From: Chionoecetes opilio
Taxonomy: Eukaryota; Arthropoda; Malacostraca; Decapoda; Majidae
DNA length: 64,000 nucleotides
Reading direction: 5' to 3'
Assembly (NCBI GenBank): GCA_016584305.1
Contig: JACEEZ010011094.1
Location: 153,795-217,794, forward strand
Part shown: positions 24,253 through 35,933 of the stretch, piece after piece
How positions within the stretch are numbered: position 1 is the stretch's first letter
Layout: each line of letters opens with the position of its first letter
Made by a program: the position numbers and the translations under genes
The notes under the pieces: generated by a model
Database searches by the model: none
Seen by the model: the letters and a program-made list of their open reading frames with translations, nothing else
Told to the model about the DNA's origin: nothing

Positions 24253-26800
24253 CACTGGTCAACACGATATTTCTGGCAAAAGGTTTTAAAACAAATTCTA
24301 ACTGAATTTGGGCTGCTGATTACGAATATCAACTCTATTTTTGTCTATCACATCAGGATTTCGCGATATAGCATTTTTCAATTTTTGATGAAAATGACTC
24401 ATCAGCCTATATATCGAAGGTTTCAAGATAAAAACACGTGATTTTTAGTAATACATTTTGTATATTCTTAATCAAGGAATTACAAAGATTACGAAGTCCA
24501 TGTACAAGTAAATCAAATATAGTGACAGAATTGAAATAGAAAATATAAACAATACATATATATGGTGCACAGATCAATGGCAAGTAGCAGTTATGTGAAT
24601 TTTTTTTTCTTGGCTGATCTCTGATGTACAGCTTCTGGGTTGTCTCTCATCAAGCTCCAGCAATAATCCGCCATCATATGTGAGTCCCACCGGCCTTGAT
24701 ACCGTTCTTCCATTGTTTTAATGTCCTGATGAAAACGCTCCCCTTGTTCCTCGCTCACATCCCCAAGGTTCTCCGGAAACTTGTCCAAATGGCTGTGTAA
24801 ATAGTGAACCTTGATACTCATTCTACATCCAAGATCTCGCAGGCTCATTAGTAGCTCTTCCACAATCTCTTCATAGTTGTCTGCTTTCTTATTCCCTAGA
24901 AAATTCTTCACCACATTACAAAATGCATTCCAAGCTCTTTCTTCTGTCTCATTCATTGATGTGATAACATTTGGATCTCTCATTAGTGTTCTTATTTGAG
25001 GTCCATCAAATATTCCAGCCTTTTTCTTCTCTTCACTAAGACCAGGAAAAGTTGAACATATATAGCTGAAGCATTCTCCACTGTGATCAAGAGCTTTGAC
25101 GAACTGCTTCATCAATCCAAGTTTTATGTGCAAGGGAGGAAAGACAATCTTCCTATCCACTAGAGGATCATTGATGACATTCTTATCGCCAGATGCCAAA
25201 CTCTGTCGCTGAGGCCATTCTTTTTTCACCCAATGCTCTGCTGTAGCTCTACTGTCCCAGTAACACAGAAAACAGGGGTATTTTGTGTACCCTCCTTGCT
25301 GACCTAAAAGAAAGTTAACCATTTTCAAATCGACACAAATTAACACCCCATGAACATGATATTGCAACCTCTCTAGGACAATCTTGATGTTGTTATATTC
25401 TTCTTTAAGTTTTACAGAATGACCTATTGGTACAGAGCCATACTTATTTCCATTGTGTAACAGAACACATTTCAAACTTCTTTTGGAACTGTCAATAAAA
25501 AGCCTCCAATCCCTTGAATCATATGCTAGCAGTCCCATAAAAAGAAGTAGCCCTTCTACATCAGTACAATAGACAAGCTGGCCATCTGAATGGAAGTACT
25601 TACGCAGTTCTGCTTCCCTGTTACGATAAAATGAGACACCTGTGCCGGGTTTCAGCATTCGATTCTCTTGCAGTCTTGAAGACAACAGTTCAGCAGACTC
25701 TTTTGGTAGATAAAGATCTCTAACCAAATCATTCAAAGCAGACTGAGTAAACAGAATTGGTTTGTCACAATCTTCATCAGATGGCTGAAAAATATCTGTA
25801 GTGTCTTCTTCATCAGTGGGAGCAGGTGAGCAGAGATCTGTTTCATCATTTTTTTGAAGCTCAGTAAATATTGGTACAGGTATTTCTTCACTATGGGTAA
25901 CTGATCGAATAGCTGAAGGGATACTTGGTATTGCAAATATTTCTTGTTTTCTTATTGAAACCTTTTACATTGACAAGGCAGAAATAGCAGTCATCTAAAT
26001 GATTGCTTGGTTCTCTCCAAACCATAGGCACTCCAAACTTAAGTTTAGCCTTCTTTCCTTGAGACCATGATCTCAAAGTCTCAACACAGGTTTGTGCACA
26101 CTTTGTGAGGAGCCCAATGCTTGTCTTGGTCTCCAAGTGGTACTTTGAAGTACGCAAAATACACGCTCTTAACAAAGTCAGTAATGTTGCGCCTCTGAGT
26201 CTTCAAAGTAAAGCTTCCACAGATGTAGCAAATATATTTGGATCATTTGAGCACTTTCTTCTGTGAGATGTAGAGGCCATTGTTAGAGCAGCAACACCAA
26301 CTGCGGACAAATAAAAGAAAAAGAGTTGTTAGCTACCTGAGTTGTTCCTTGAATTTGCTACCCAACCACCTACACCTTAGGCATTGTTTCACAAAAAAGA
26401 AACAACAGGAGAAATACAATAAATAACTCAATTCAATGTAAAATTCAATAATAAAACACTACCTGCGGACGATTGCTGTGCAAGTTGAAATGTGTTTGTT
26501 TACTTTCGTATCATAAAGAATGGGAATGTTATGCATGTTCAAAGAAAACGAAGATATTCTCCAGTTTATTGGGAGACTGAATTAAAAATAAACCATATAA
26601 TCCGGCCCTTTTGCTACACTACTCAATAGAAGGATAAATTTTTCTTGAAATTCATGAAAATGGAATATATACCTATAGCGCAAAAACGTGATGTGATAGA
26701 GAAAATATAAGATCAGATTTGAATTCAGCACCCTCAAATTAGTCTAAAACTGTTCTTAAATTCCATGCCAGAACTTTTTTTTTTTTTTTTTTGACCAGTG
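24253..26800 (-). mobile_element. Candidate DNA transposon around a DDE-like gene
   Basis: The ends carry CACTGGTCAA (24253-24262) and its inverse TTGACCAGTG (26791-26800). These are followed inward by ~150 bp of imperfect inverted similarity, including TTCTGGCA and CTATCACATCA. The gene described next fills the middle. No clear target duplication is seen. CAC-starting termini and the gene's D/D/C-x2-C/H/E pattern suggest the CACTA-Mirage-Chapaev group; this is an inference. The right end holds a T20 run where the two ends diverge. Confidence 0.5.
24591..26279 (-). pseudogene. Transposase-like protein, three frameshifts
   Basis: The minus-strand frame is open from about 25940 to 24591; the 25736 boundary is only a TTG codon, not a start. 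It encodes ~380 residues plus an upstream stretch. Numbering from 25736: candidate acidic residues D82 (LFIDSSKR) and D136 (ICVDLK), a C-x2-C (PCFLC, 155/158), H203 (HIKLGL), and the well-kept C-terminal block HYLHSHLDKFPENLG...EEQGERFHQDI (E and H near 333-336). Upstream, on other frames, are FTLKTQRRNI, VETLRSWSQGKK and GVPMVWREPSNHLDDCYFC, then GFNKKTR. Frame breaks are near 26215, 26090 and 25945, each explained by one base. The likely ATG is at 26279. I recognise it as a multi-copy protein in arthropod and cnidarian genomes. A DDE transposase role is inferred from the acidic and zinc residues. Confidence 0.6.
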
Positions 26801-27706
26801 ATAGGTTCAACATGCATCGCCAATGAACAGACGTAGAAGAGAAATACAATATTATTAACATTATTACTCTTCCTCCTCTTCTTCTTCATTGGCACTTCCT
26901 CCTCCTCTTCCTCCAGAAAGTAATATTAGTAATGAAAGAATTAAGAAAACATTTTTCTCATTAGTATGATTATTATTGTTTATATATTTTTGCCACTACA
27001 AGTTTGTTTATATTGTTTTATGCTTTAAATGATAAAAAGTCAAGAAAGTAAGAGAGAGAGAGAGAATAATTCAGGCAGATTTAAAAACGACCACATAAGC
27101 AAAGTATGTACCGCTTATACCGTGCGGTTTTCCCTCGCCGTAGCTCTCACTCGCGTTACCTCTCGTTCCACGTGTGACCTGCCTACCTGCCTACCTTCAA
27201 GAAGCCTTACCCTACCCTACCTTACCCTATCCTACCATACCCTACCCATATAGATGCAAGAAGACCATTCCTTCAAATTCAGCTGCCCCTTCTACTTCTT
27301 CGGATATAACGGATTATCGCATATATCGGATCACCCTCCCCCCCAAATTGTCCGTTATAGCGAGGGTTTACTGTGTATTGCATGGAAACGAGACCCTAGT
27401 AGTAAAATTAAGCTGAAAAAAGTAAATACATAGAATACAGACACAACTATATGTCACTGGTTGAGATTCCCAGCCAGAAAAACAATGAAGTGCTTCCCAT
27501 AAAAGTGTAGGAGTGGTAAAGTAACATTTTGTGGCAGCTTTGTGGAGACGAAGATCCCAGAGAGTGATGCAGCAAGGCAACATGTTACTATAGGCAATAA
27601 AATGTTATAAAAGGCCTATATTAAAGGCTTATAAATGCAATGTTACTATAGAAACATGTCGCTCAGTCCATGAACCTCACCTGTGTGGAAGTCTGGGAGC
27701 ACCAAT
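26801..27706. other. Unassigned; microsatellites and a pogo-like terminus
   Basis: 26868-26915 is CTT/CCT-rich. 27174-27250 is a CCTACC-type tandem. 27335-27372 contains TCCGTTATAGCGAGGGTTTACTG, whose inverse CAGTAAACCCTCGCTATAACG resembles pogo/Tigger-type terminal repeats, so a 3' end of such an element may lie here. 27373-27706 shows nothing recognisable. Confidence 0.4.
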
Positions 27707-28564
27707 GGGGCATTCCAGGAGAGGTGGACCAGGGGTCAACACCACACCGTCTCGGATTTGCATGAAAATTGGCTCCCAGGGTGCTTTTGGCCAAAAAAAC
27801 CGATTCTGCAAATTTCAGCTCGCTATCTCTTATAGTTCAAAAGTTATAGCCTCGTGAAATTTCGAAAATAGGTCAAAATGTCCTTGACCTTAACATTTTT
27901 TAAAGGTCGTAGCTTCCTTATTATAAGACCTAGAACAAAATGTTTTGCATGTTTTTTGCTCAGAATAAGCCAGGGAATCTTCCTAGACTTACAGAATTTT
28001 AGTAATTCAATTTGGAAAGGAAATATAAGAGTTGACCTTGACCTTGACTTTGACCTTTAAGCCCCCACCTGACAAAAACATTTATTCACGCAAAAAATGA
28101 AGATTGACCACTTGACTATGGGTTGCAACAATAAAATTTACTAATATTAATTGGGATAAGGGGTATATTTGAAGTCAAACAGGTGTATTCAACAAATAAA
28201 TGCAAAAAATGTCAACAGTTTGGAAGATTTTCACAAGTTCAATTGTGTTAGCACGCTGACAGGCAGCGATGCTCAGCAGTAGTCATTTCGTCTTCTCTGA
28301 AACAATATCTAATTCTCCTCCCCGCTTGCAACTTTGGATTAGACATAACTAGAAGAATGTCACCCCCAGGCAGCCACAATCTGTCCACTTTCGATGGAAA
28401 AGCATGGGATCCAGACTCCTTGGGGTCCGAGAAATGAGACAAGCAAATCTCCAAATTTATCAGACAACTCCTCTATCATTGCAAACCAAAGCTGTTTCTC
28501 ATAAACGCATCCCACATATGCACCCACAACAAGTTCTCCCTCCTCCACCACAAAGTCATCTTCC
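27707..28564 (-). mobile_element. Broken copy of the 6.1-kb transposon end
   Basis: Nearly identical to 30253-31105: the same GGGGCATTCC terminus, the same ~440-bp terminal repeat and the same C-terminal coding stretch (VVGAYVGCVYEKQLWFAMIEEL on the minus strand near 28520-28455). A one-base loss near 28425 shifts the frame relative to the other copy. It stops at the single N (28565). Confidence 0.75.
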
Positions 28565-28565
28565 N
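28565..28565. other. Single ambiguous base, assembly join
   Basis: The N separates a truncated transposon end from the middle of a TTAA MITE. Adjacent near-identical copies on the two sides of a join (27707-28564 versus 30253-31105) suggest that a duplicated or haplotypic contig may have been stitched here. Confidence 0.8.
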
Positions 28566-28596
28566 CTAATTGGTATATTCGGTTACTTTTCGTAAT

Positions 28597-29704
28597 GGAC
28601 CCGTTTACTAAAACCTAAAACACGGAGTATTATAAAAGCTTGGGTGCAATATAGGCTACATATCACTGTACTTATATTCTTTTTGCTGAGAAATGCACCA
28701 TAAATGAAATATATGGCCTTTTTGGGGCCAAAATATCACAAACACGGCGGAACGCGCTGTGATTGGTTGTGACGTAGTAACTGCAGACTCAGATCTCGCC
28801 TGATCAGCTGATCGGCTTGTTTTGGCTCAGCAAACCGCAAATTATATTTTTTATTTTACTAACCTAACTAACCTTACTAACTTGCATTACCCCTACTACC
28901 GCAAGATGACCAGTAATCCTCCTTCAAGTGATGTAGTAGGTATTCACTGTGTTTGTGAATATGTAAGTTGTAGTTTATAAGGAAAAAGTGGATAGACAGA
29001 GCAAAGTGGCCCGTGACACCAGACAAGTGATGACTTCTGGGATCGGCATTCCTTATAGGGAGCTTAAATAAACCTGCAATGACATGTACAGCTAGACAGA
29101 TAGACGAACTCATAGAGGAACAGGTAGAAATGTATGGTTAGTAAAGGTTGTAGTGGTGAGTAGAGTGACGAAGGGTGCATGTTTTGCTTATGTGGGGAAA
29201 GAAAGCCATACATTTCTACCTGTTCCTCTATGAGTTCGTCTATCTGTCTAGCTTTACATGTCATTGCAGGTTCATTTAAGCTCCCTATAAGGAATGCCGA
29301 TCCCAGAAGTCATCACTTGTCAGGTGTCACGGGCCACTTATCTCTGTCTATCCACTTTTTCCTTATAAACTACAACTTACATATTCACAAACACAGTGAA
29401 TACCTACTACATCACTTGAAGGAGGATTACTGGTCATCTTGCGGTAGTAGGGGTAATGCAAGTTGGTGTATTAGTAGGTAGTACATAATAGTAGCGGCCG
29501 CTTCACAGCTGTTTTGCTCTGTTGTCTAAGCTAGTGACGTCACAACATGGCGCCAGTCGTTTTAGAGCGTATACATTTTCCTGTACTTAAATTGGCTGTA
29601 TCATCAAAAATACTGTTCACATAGAAAAATCAACATCACTGCCCAACTATATGAGGCTTGAAGATGTCAAATCAATCCTTACCTCAAGTAGAGTAAACGG
29701 GTCC
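28597..29704. mobile_element. Foldback element with 257-bp arms (TSD AT)
   Basis: Ends are GGACCCGTTTACT / AGTAAACGGGTCC (28597-28609, 29692-29704), flanked by AT on both sides. The uninserted sequence CGTAATTTAATGGCTGG can be read at 57976-57993, which shows a 2-bp AT duplication. Inside, 28881-29137 and 29206-29462 are near-perfect inverted repeats around a ~68-bp centre, so a very long hairpin can form. Both arms give the same ~78-codon reading frame because they are copies. No independent evidence for a protein. Confidence 0.75.
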
Positions 29705-29830
29705 ATTTAATGGCTGGACAACATATGATTTTGTATAGCCAAGGAAAGATCTGGGTGTGAAGGGGTTCAAGCCTACGGGGAGGGTGATTGCTGGCGATCA
29801 CGAGTCCAGTGCTTGGTTAAGACCATGGTG

Positions 29831-29893
<63 letters not shown>

Positions 29894-30189
29894 GCCTGCG
29901 TCATCTAATCATTAAAAGCTTCTAGTCTGGCCATTGTGTGGTCGGGCGTTCGATCCTCACTCGCTTCCGGGGATTTTTCACTGACAAATGCGGGCGGTTA
30001 CTATCCCCCTTGAGCAAGTGGATGGGGTGTGTGGTGTGTGAGGTCCCAGTATTGCTCACAGATCGGTAATAATCAGCTCCAAGCTCGCACTGGGAGGGTT
30101 AAGGATATTTGGGGAGGTTGAAACTGGCGATCGCGAGTTCAACTTGCGTGGACAAGACTGTGGGTGAATGAATGACACACACACACACA

Positions 30190-30252
<63 letters not shown>

Positions 30253-30835
30253 GGGGCATTCCAGGAGAGGTGGACCAGGGGTCAACACCACACCGTCTCG
30301 GATTTGCATGAAAATTGGCTCCCAGGGTGCTTTTGGCCAAAAAAACCGATTTTGCAAATTTCAGCTCTCTATCTCTTATAGTTCAAAAGTTATGGCCTCG
30401 TGAAATTTCGAAAAAAGGTCAAAATGTCCTTGACCTAAACATTTTTGAAAGGTCATAGCTTCCTTATTATAAGACCTAGAACAACATGTTTTGCATGTTT
30501 TTTGCTCAGAATAAGCTTACATGACTTACAGAATTTTAGTAATTCAATTTGGAAAGGAAATATAAGAGTTGACCTTGACTTTGACCTTTAAGCCCCCGCC
30601 TGACAAAAAAAATGTATTCACGCAAAAAATGAAGATTGACCACTTGACTATGGGTTGCAACAATAAAATTTACTAATATCAATTAGGATAAGGGGTATAT
30701 TTGAAGTCAAACAGGTGTATTCAACAAATAAATGCAAAAAATGTCAACAGTTTGGAAGATTTTCACAAGTTCAATTGTGTTGTTAGCACGCTGACAGGCA
30801 GCGATGCTCAGCAGTAGGCTAGTCATTTCGTCTTC

Positions 30836-33800
30836 TCAGAAACAATATCTAATTCTCCTCCCCGCTTGCAGCTTTGGATTAGACATAACTGGAAGAATGT
30901 CACCCCCAGGCAGCCACAATCTGTCCACTTTTGATGGAAAAGCATGGGATCCAGACTTTCCTTGGGGCCCGAGAAATGAGACAAGCAAATCTCCAAATTC
31001 ATCAGACAACTCCTCTATCATTGCAAACCAAAGCTGTTTCTCATAAACGCATCCCACATATGCACCCACAACAAGTTCTCCCTCCTCCACCACAAAGTCA
31101 TCTTCCAACTTGTCATCAGATTTCAGACTTGATACCGAACGTCCCATTTGCTCAGTTGACACCTTGAACACCTGGAGTGTCCCAAATGGCTCCACAGGCA
31201 CAAATCTGTGGTACTGCTGAGTACTTTTGACAGGCACAGCTTTCATGAAACGCTCCGCAAGGGATTCTTTTTTTAGTGCAACCATTTCTGAAGAAACATA
31301 AAAGAATTTAATTTTTTATTCAAAAGATTTTGTTACGAAATCAAACATAGCCAAGGGAGTTAGGATTTGATTTGCATGTAGTCGTTGCATGCTTGCCTGG
31401 GCCACTGCTCTCTTGACCGTCCCACCAATTCCGTCACAGGCATTTTTGCCATGTGATGTAGCGAAGAAATTCCATTCACAGTCAAAAGAGTAGTCAGTTT
31501 TGTGATAGCACAAGTTCAAGAAGTTGTATTTGTTTTTATATTGTCCAGCGCATCCATCAGAAAAGTAGTGGATTTTCCTTAGAGCAGGATAGTTGTCCTT
31601 CAGATGTCCAAGAAGTACTTCCAGAAAAGCATGTACAGTCTCTGTTTTGTGGTGAAGTTCGTCAGAAATTAAGCAAAAACTCCTGTGCTCTGTGACATCA
31701 TTCTGCTTGTAGTACAAGACGAAGGGATGGATTGTCGCTTGAGAATTTTCCCAATGGAATCCCTGTACTTCGTCTTGTATTACAAACGAATAATTCTCAG
31801 AAAAGTCTCCCACAACAACACAGTCAGTCTCAGAAAGGTTGTGCTTCAAGTCCTTGAAGTGTTGCCCCTGAGTCCTCGAGATGTAGCTGTGTCTTGTCAG
31901 TTTGTAAATGCTGTCAGCAAGTGAGTCAATGTAGTCGTCAGTGCTTGTTGTAATTGTCTCCATTTTTGTTCGGTCTGTTGAAACCCACTTCTGGTAGGTA
32001 ATGTTGTCCAAGTCATCAAATATGTCCAATGTCTCCAGAAATTCTTTCACTCCATTCACACCCGGGGGCGGGCAGTCATTACATTCGTGCATCATGCATT
32101 CCTTCTTCACAACATCACACACTGCATGCCCCATCAGAACCTTGTAGGTCAAATCTTTTATGCCCATGGCAGCAATTTGCAATTTGGGGTTCTGATGGTG
32201 CTGGCAAACACAAACAGATTGAGTGCCTGAGCTGCCGGATAAAACACACCACTTTGGCCTCAAGCTTGCAAACGTTGAAAACCCAATGTTAGGCATAGTT
32301 TGATCCCTTTTATAAATCTCGTATATTTCACGCAGGTTTCCTAAGATTAATCTCTTCTGCATTTTTACTTTCTCCTCATCAATTCTAACACTCAAACAAT
32401 TTTTTCTGCCTGGGCATAAACGACTAATCTCATCTTGCTCGTAGAAGGAAACCACTTGTTTCTTCTGTTCCTTGGAGAGGGCTCTTCCTTTGGACATAGA
32501 AGGTACTTGTGGGAGAATTCCATGCAGCTTCTTCAATTCCCTGCTCCGTTTTACCATTCGAAGACTTGCTCCAAAAAATTCTTTTGTTTGTTCTTGGGAG
32601 TATGGAGATAGGGTAAGGATGTGCAGTTTTCTTGTGTTGTTGTTTGTTGAGTTGGTCTTCCTTCAATTCTTGCATCATTTTTTCATAACATCGCAGCTTG
32701 TGTTCCCTGTAAATAAAAAAGACGTTAAATATTAAGGGTGTAAATTATAGATCCATCTCCTGTGTGGAAGCTATGTAAAAAAAAATGTGAAGAAGAGAAG
32801 TAAATTATAGAATGATAAACAGTCATAAACTGAATATGATAAGTAGATTTTTATTTATAGCTGTATATACTCTATACCACACTTTTGTGTAAGAGTTATT
32901 TTTTATCTAAAAATACAAGTATTCACTTTTGTTTGATAAAATATTATTATAGAAATGTTGGCAACAGGCAGGATGTAATTTTAGAAATGAGTGCTGAAAT
33001 TAAAGTCATGGTTCCAAGTCACATTCTAAGTCTTAATATAGTTTTAAAAGTCATTTTTAAAAGTCAATTATCCCATGGATTTTAAATAACAATTTAAGTC
33101 AAATGAGTCCTTATTTATAAGTAGAAGTCACTAAGTTAATTTTATCATGAAAAAATTAAAGTCATCTAAAATTATGCCCTGGGTGACTGTATGGGGTATA
33201 TAGCTGCTAGTTTGGGCCGTGATGCCCATATATACAGCACTTGAAGAAATACCTCGAGCAATACTCCAGCCAAGGCCGAACGGAAGGACAAGGGGAAAAG
33301 CAGCCAGGCTACTACTTGTTAGATAACTGTCAAGGGCTCTTTTGAGAAATAATTCACTAGGGCATTTACTTACAGATCTTTCACATTTTCTTTCAGTCGC
33401 TTCTCTTGTGGTTCTTCAATCAGTGTGCCATATGATCTGGACAACTTTCTTTTGACTGTTTTGGTAACATTGGCCAGCTTAGAGCTCCCTTTGGCACGTT
33501 TTTGAGAATCAGTCAAGCCATCTGAAACATAAAGAAATTTGAAATAAATGCTCAAGAAATATCACGAAGGATAATTTTGTTCCTGTGCTCATAGTCATAT
33601 ATAAAACAAGACAGCAATAACAAGGGTGTCTGACATGTACTTAGAACTTGTACTCTTTTTCGAGAAGAAATTGTTAGGCACGTTGAATAAACTCACGCAA
33701 TTTGACTGGTGTTTCATGTAGTGCTGGCAGAACCTGCTCCAGTGTGACCTCTGATTCTTCATCGTCTGTGGACATTCCATTTCCGGTTTCTGGTATCGGT

Positions 33801-35626
33801 GTGATGCCAGGGTTTTTAAGTTTTGACAACTGTGTGTTGGAATGAAATTTTTTGAGATAATTCTCCACTGACGAATAAATTCTTCTCGTTACGACTGAAT
33901 TGGAATGAACTTAGTTTAGTCGGGAATTGCTGCCACCAGTCCAAGCGGGTATTCCTATGGTCTACCCCTTGAACATGATTTAATATATAAGGATTACGGT
34001 AGTCGTGGGGATACTATTAGTATACCGAGTAAGTCTGAACCTCTCTTGGGACGTGGGGAAATATTTCCATAACAGGGGAATAGTCACCTGGTGTTTTTGC
34101 AAGAAACAAAGAATCTCTACTTTAACTCATTTGGTTTATTTAACAAGAAATTATTCCTTGTTGAAACTTAACTACATGTATGGTTTAATTTAGTGAAGGA
34201 AAGCTTCTAAAGAGCATAGCCTACCTCACTGGACTATATTCCTAGACCTACCATCTACATACATACAAGATGAACACCTAAGATATACATGGAGAACATA
34301 GGGAAGGGAAAATGTGAGAGTAATGAAACTGTTTGCGAAACACGACCATGTGGGACCACGTGTTCCACTGTGAGGCGTCCACACGCTTGCCTTGCGGGTT
34401 GATAAAGAAAGAATCACCATAATTAGTCTCGGGGGACTATCGCTGGTATAAGCTACCTATCCCATTTAATGAACACTCAACACAATATGTCCGTTGATAT
34501 ACTTCTATCCTATCACAAGGGGAATGGGGGAAAGGGGGGAGGAGACGAATGTCGACACACCTTACCTTGCGGGTTGATAAAGAAAGAATGCCTTCTCCTG
34601 GTGGGTCATGGCGCGCTGAGAACCACTAACGCGGGAAATAAAAAATGTTTTGATACTCATGAGAGGCTTCCCCAAAGGGGATGTGAATCGTCGAACGACT
34701 CTTATTAGCTGGGGAAATAAATATACGTACGAAGTGAGTATTACCCAATTCTCTTAATTTGATGAAGGAAAAATTTAATTCATAACTATAATCCACGGGG
34801 AGGGTTTTACTTCATCCAGAACGGCCATACGAACACGCTTTTAACAGTGACGGGGTATTTGGAGGCGTGAGAGAAACTTTGCCGACTCTTAATTCAGCGA
34901 ATGACTCTACTAATCTATGCATTAATATGCGAAACACAACTCTATTTTGTCTTTTTTTAAGGACGCTCAGAATCTAAGAGTGTTATTCGATCTGCCAGGA
35001 GGATAAGGGGGGAAATAGAAGTTTTGACTACAAGTTATTGGCAATCGCGAAATTAATGTCTCACATATTATACCTCGTGACTCTGGCGTTTGGGGGGGGG
35101 GGGGGGGAGGAAGGAGGATGGAGGGGGGGGAGATAGGAATGCAAGAGAGAGAGAGAGAAAAACATACGGATGAAAGATAAATAATACGAGAAATGAAATA
35201 ATTTGAATGGCCTTATCCTAATAAATAACCTGTTCCCCTATATACTGGATTTAGGCAACACTTAGTCTAGATTAAACCTATGGTTATTGAAACCTTCTCT
35301 TTCCTTTCATAGACATAACTCGGAAATCGTGTGATGGAAATTTCCATCATTACTCTTGGAATTTTCCGGCACTACATCGGAGCTCCAGAAGTGGAGGGAG
35401 GGCAGCTTATTTCATCTTCCGAGCTTGTGCTTGTGCTGCTAGAGGCCTGTCTTTGTTCAGGCTGACCCTTGACTTTAGCCAAACGGCTTCTTCAGTTATT
35501 GCATATCTTTGCCCCTTTTTTCAGGGCATATGTACCTACCAAATCACTCGACACTGAGCCAATAAAGTTGAATACTCCTTTCTTGTATAACTTGAATGGA
35601 TCAACACAGTACCCTTTTCTACCCAT
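30836..35626 (-). pseudogene. Multi-exon transposase-like gene, interrupted by solo LTR
   Basis: The ATG at 35626 opens a frame with Cys motifs (YCVDPFKLYKKG, KICNN then TGA where the next Cys of a C-x2-C is expected, 35494-35492). Exon 1 runs to 35377, is split by the LTR, and resumes in frame at 33795-33697 (donor GTGAGT). Exon 2 is 33521-33374 (donor GTAAGT). Exon 3 starts at 32707 after ATTTACAG. Phases match at both joins. Exon 3 has a one-base shift in an A-run near 32632, then 413 codons from 32557. Candidate catalytic residues, numbered from there, are D251 (VVGDFSENY), D334 (FSDGCAGQYKNK), HGK 369-371 and D375 (CDGIGGTVKR). An in-frame TAA (31318-31316) precedes the C-terminal 160 codons, which end at 30836. 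An RNase-H-like transposase is inferred; homologues are multi-copy in invertebrates. Dead as assembled. Confidence 0.65.
33800..35376 (-). mobile_element. Solo LTR inside exon 1 (TSD TCGG)
   Basis: Read on the minus strand it begins TGTAGTGCCGG and ends CCCTGGCATCACA, like the LTRs at 37462-42253. TCGG is duplicated at 33796-33799 and 35377-35380. 1577 bp. Taking it out with one TCGG restores one open frame in the transposase-like gene. The region holds poly-G (35090-35130 on plus) and no ORF of note. It is left after recombination between the two LTRs of a full element. Confidence 0.8.
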
Positions 35627-35661
35627 TGTTCTGAAAAAGATGAGAATTAGCGATTATGAAA

Positions 35662-35933
35662 GTGTTTAAATTCGTGGTAGCACTGCGTAGATGGCTGCAC
35701 CACCAAACAATGGCCTTTCTGATTCCAGGCTGATGAAAGTTGACATTATAGCAAAAAAAAGTGTTTGTATAGTAAATACCTGCAACTAATAAATATTAGT
35801 GAAGTATAGTTATACTTCACTAATATTTATTAGTTGCCCTAATGTCAACTTTCATGAGCCTGGAATCAGAATTTTTTTTATGTAATTTTTGGTGGTGCAG
35901 CCATCTTCGCAGTACTACCACGAGTTTAAACAC
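35662..35933. repeat. 272-bp palindromic MITE
   Basis: Arms starting GTGTTTAAATTCGTGGTAG and ending CTACCACGAGTTTAAACAC pair over ~50 bp. A second inner inverted pair (GATTCCAGGCT... / ...AGCCTGGAATC) and a central TATTAGTGAAGTATAGTTATAC palindrome make it a hairpin throughout. It sits between the gene start and the right terminal repeat of the 6.1-kb transposon. Confidence 0.7.

Noticed and set aside
28877..29481. Two frames with the same ~78-residue peptide
   Set aside because: They are the two arms of one inverted repeat; the duplicate peptide is a consequence of the palindrome, not evidence for a gene.
31286..31315. Short intron between the 413-codon and 149-codon parts of the transposase-like gene
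   Set aside because: Both parts are in the same frame with only one TAA between, and the ten intervening codons (KIKFFYVSSE) read as protein, so a point stop is simpler than an intron.
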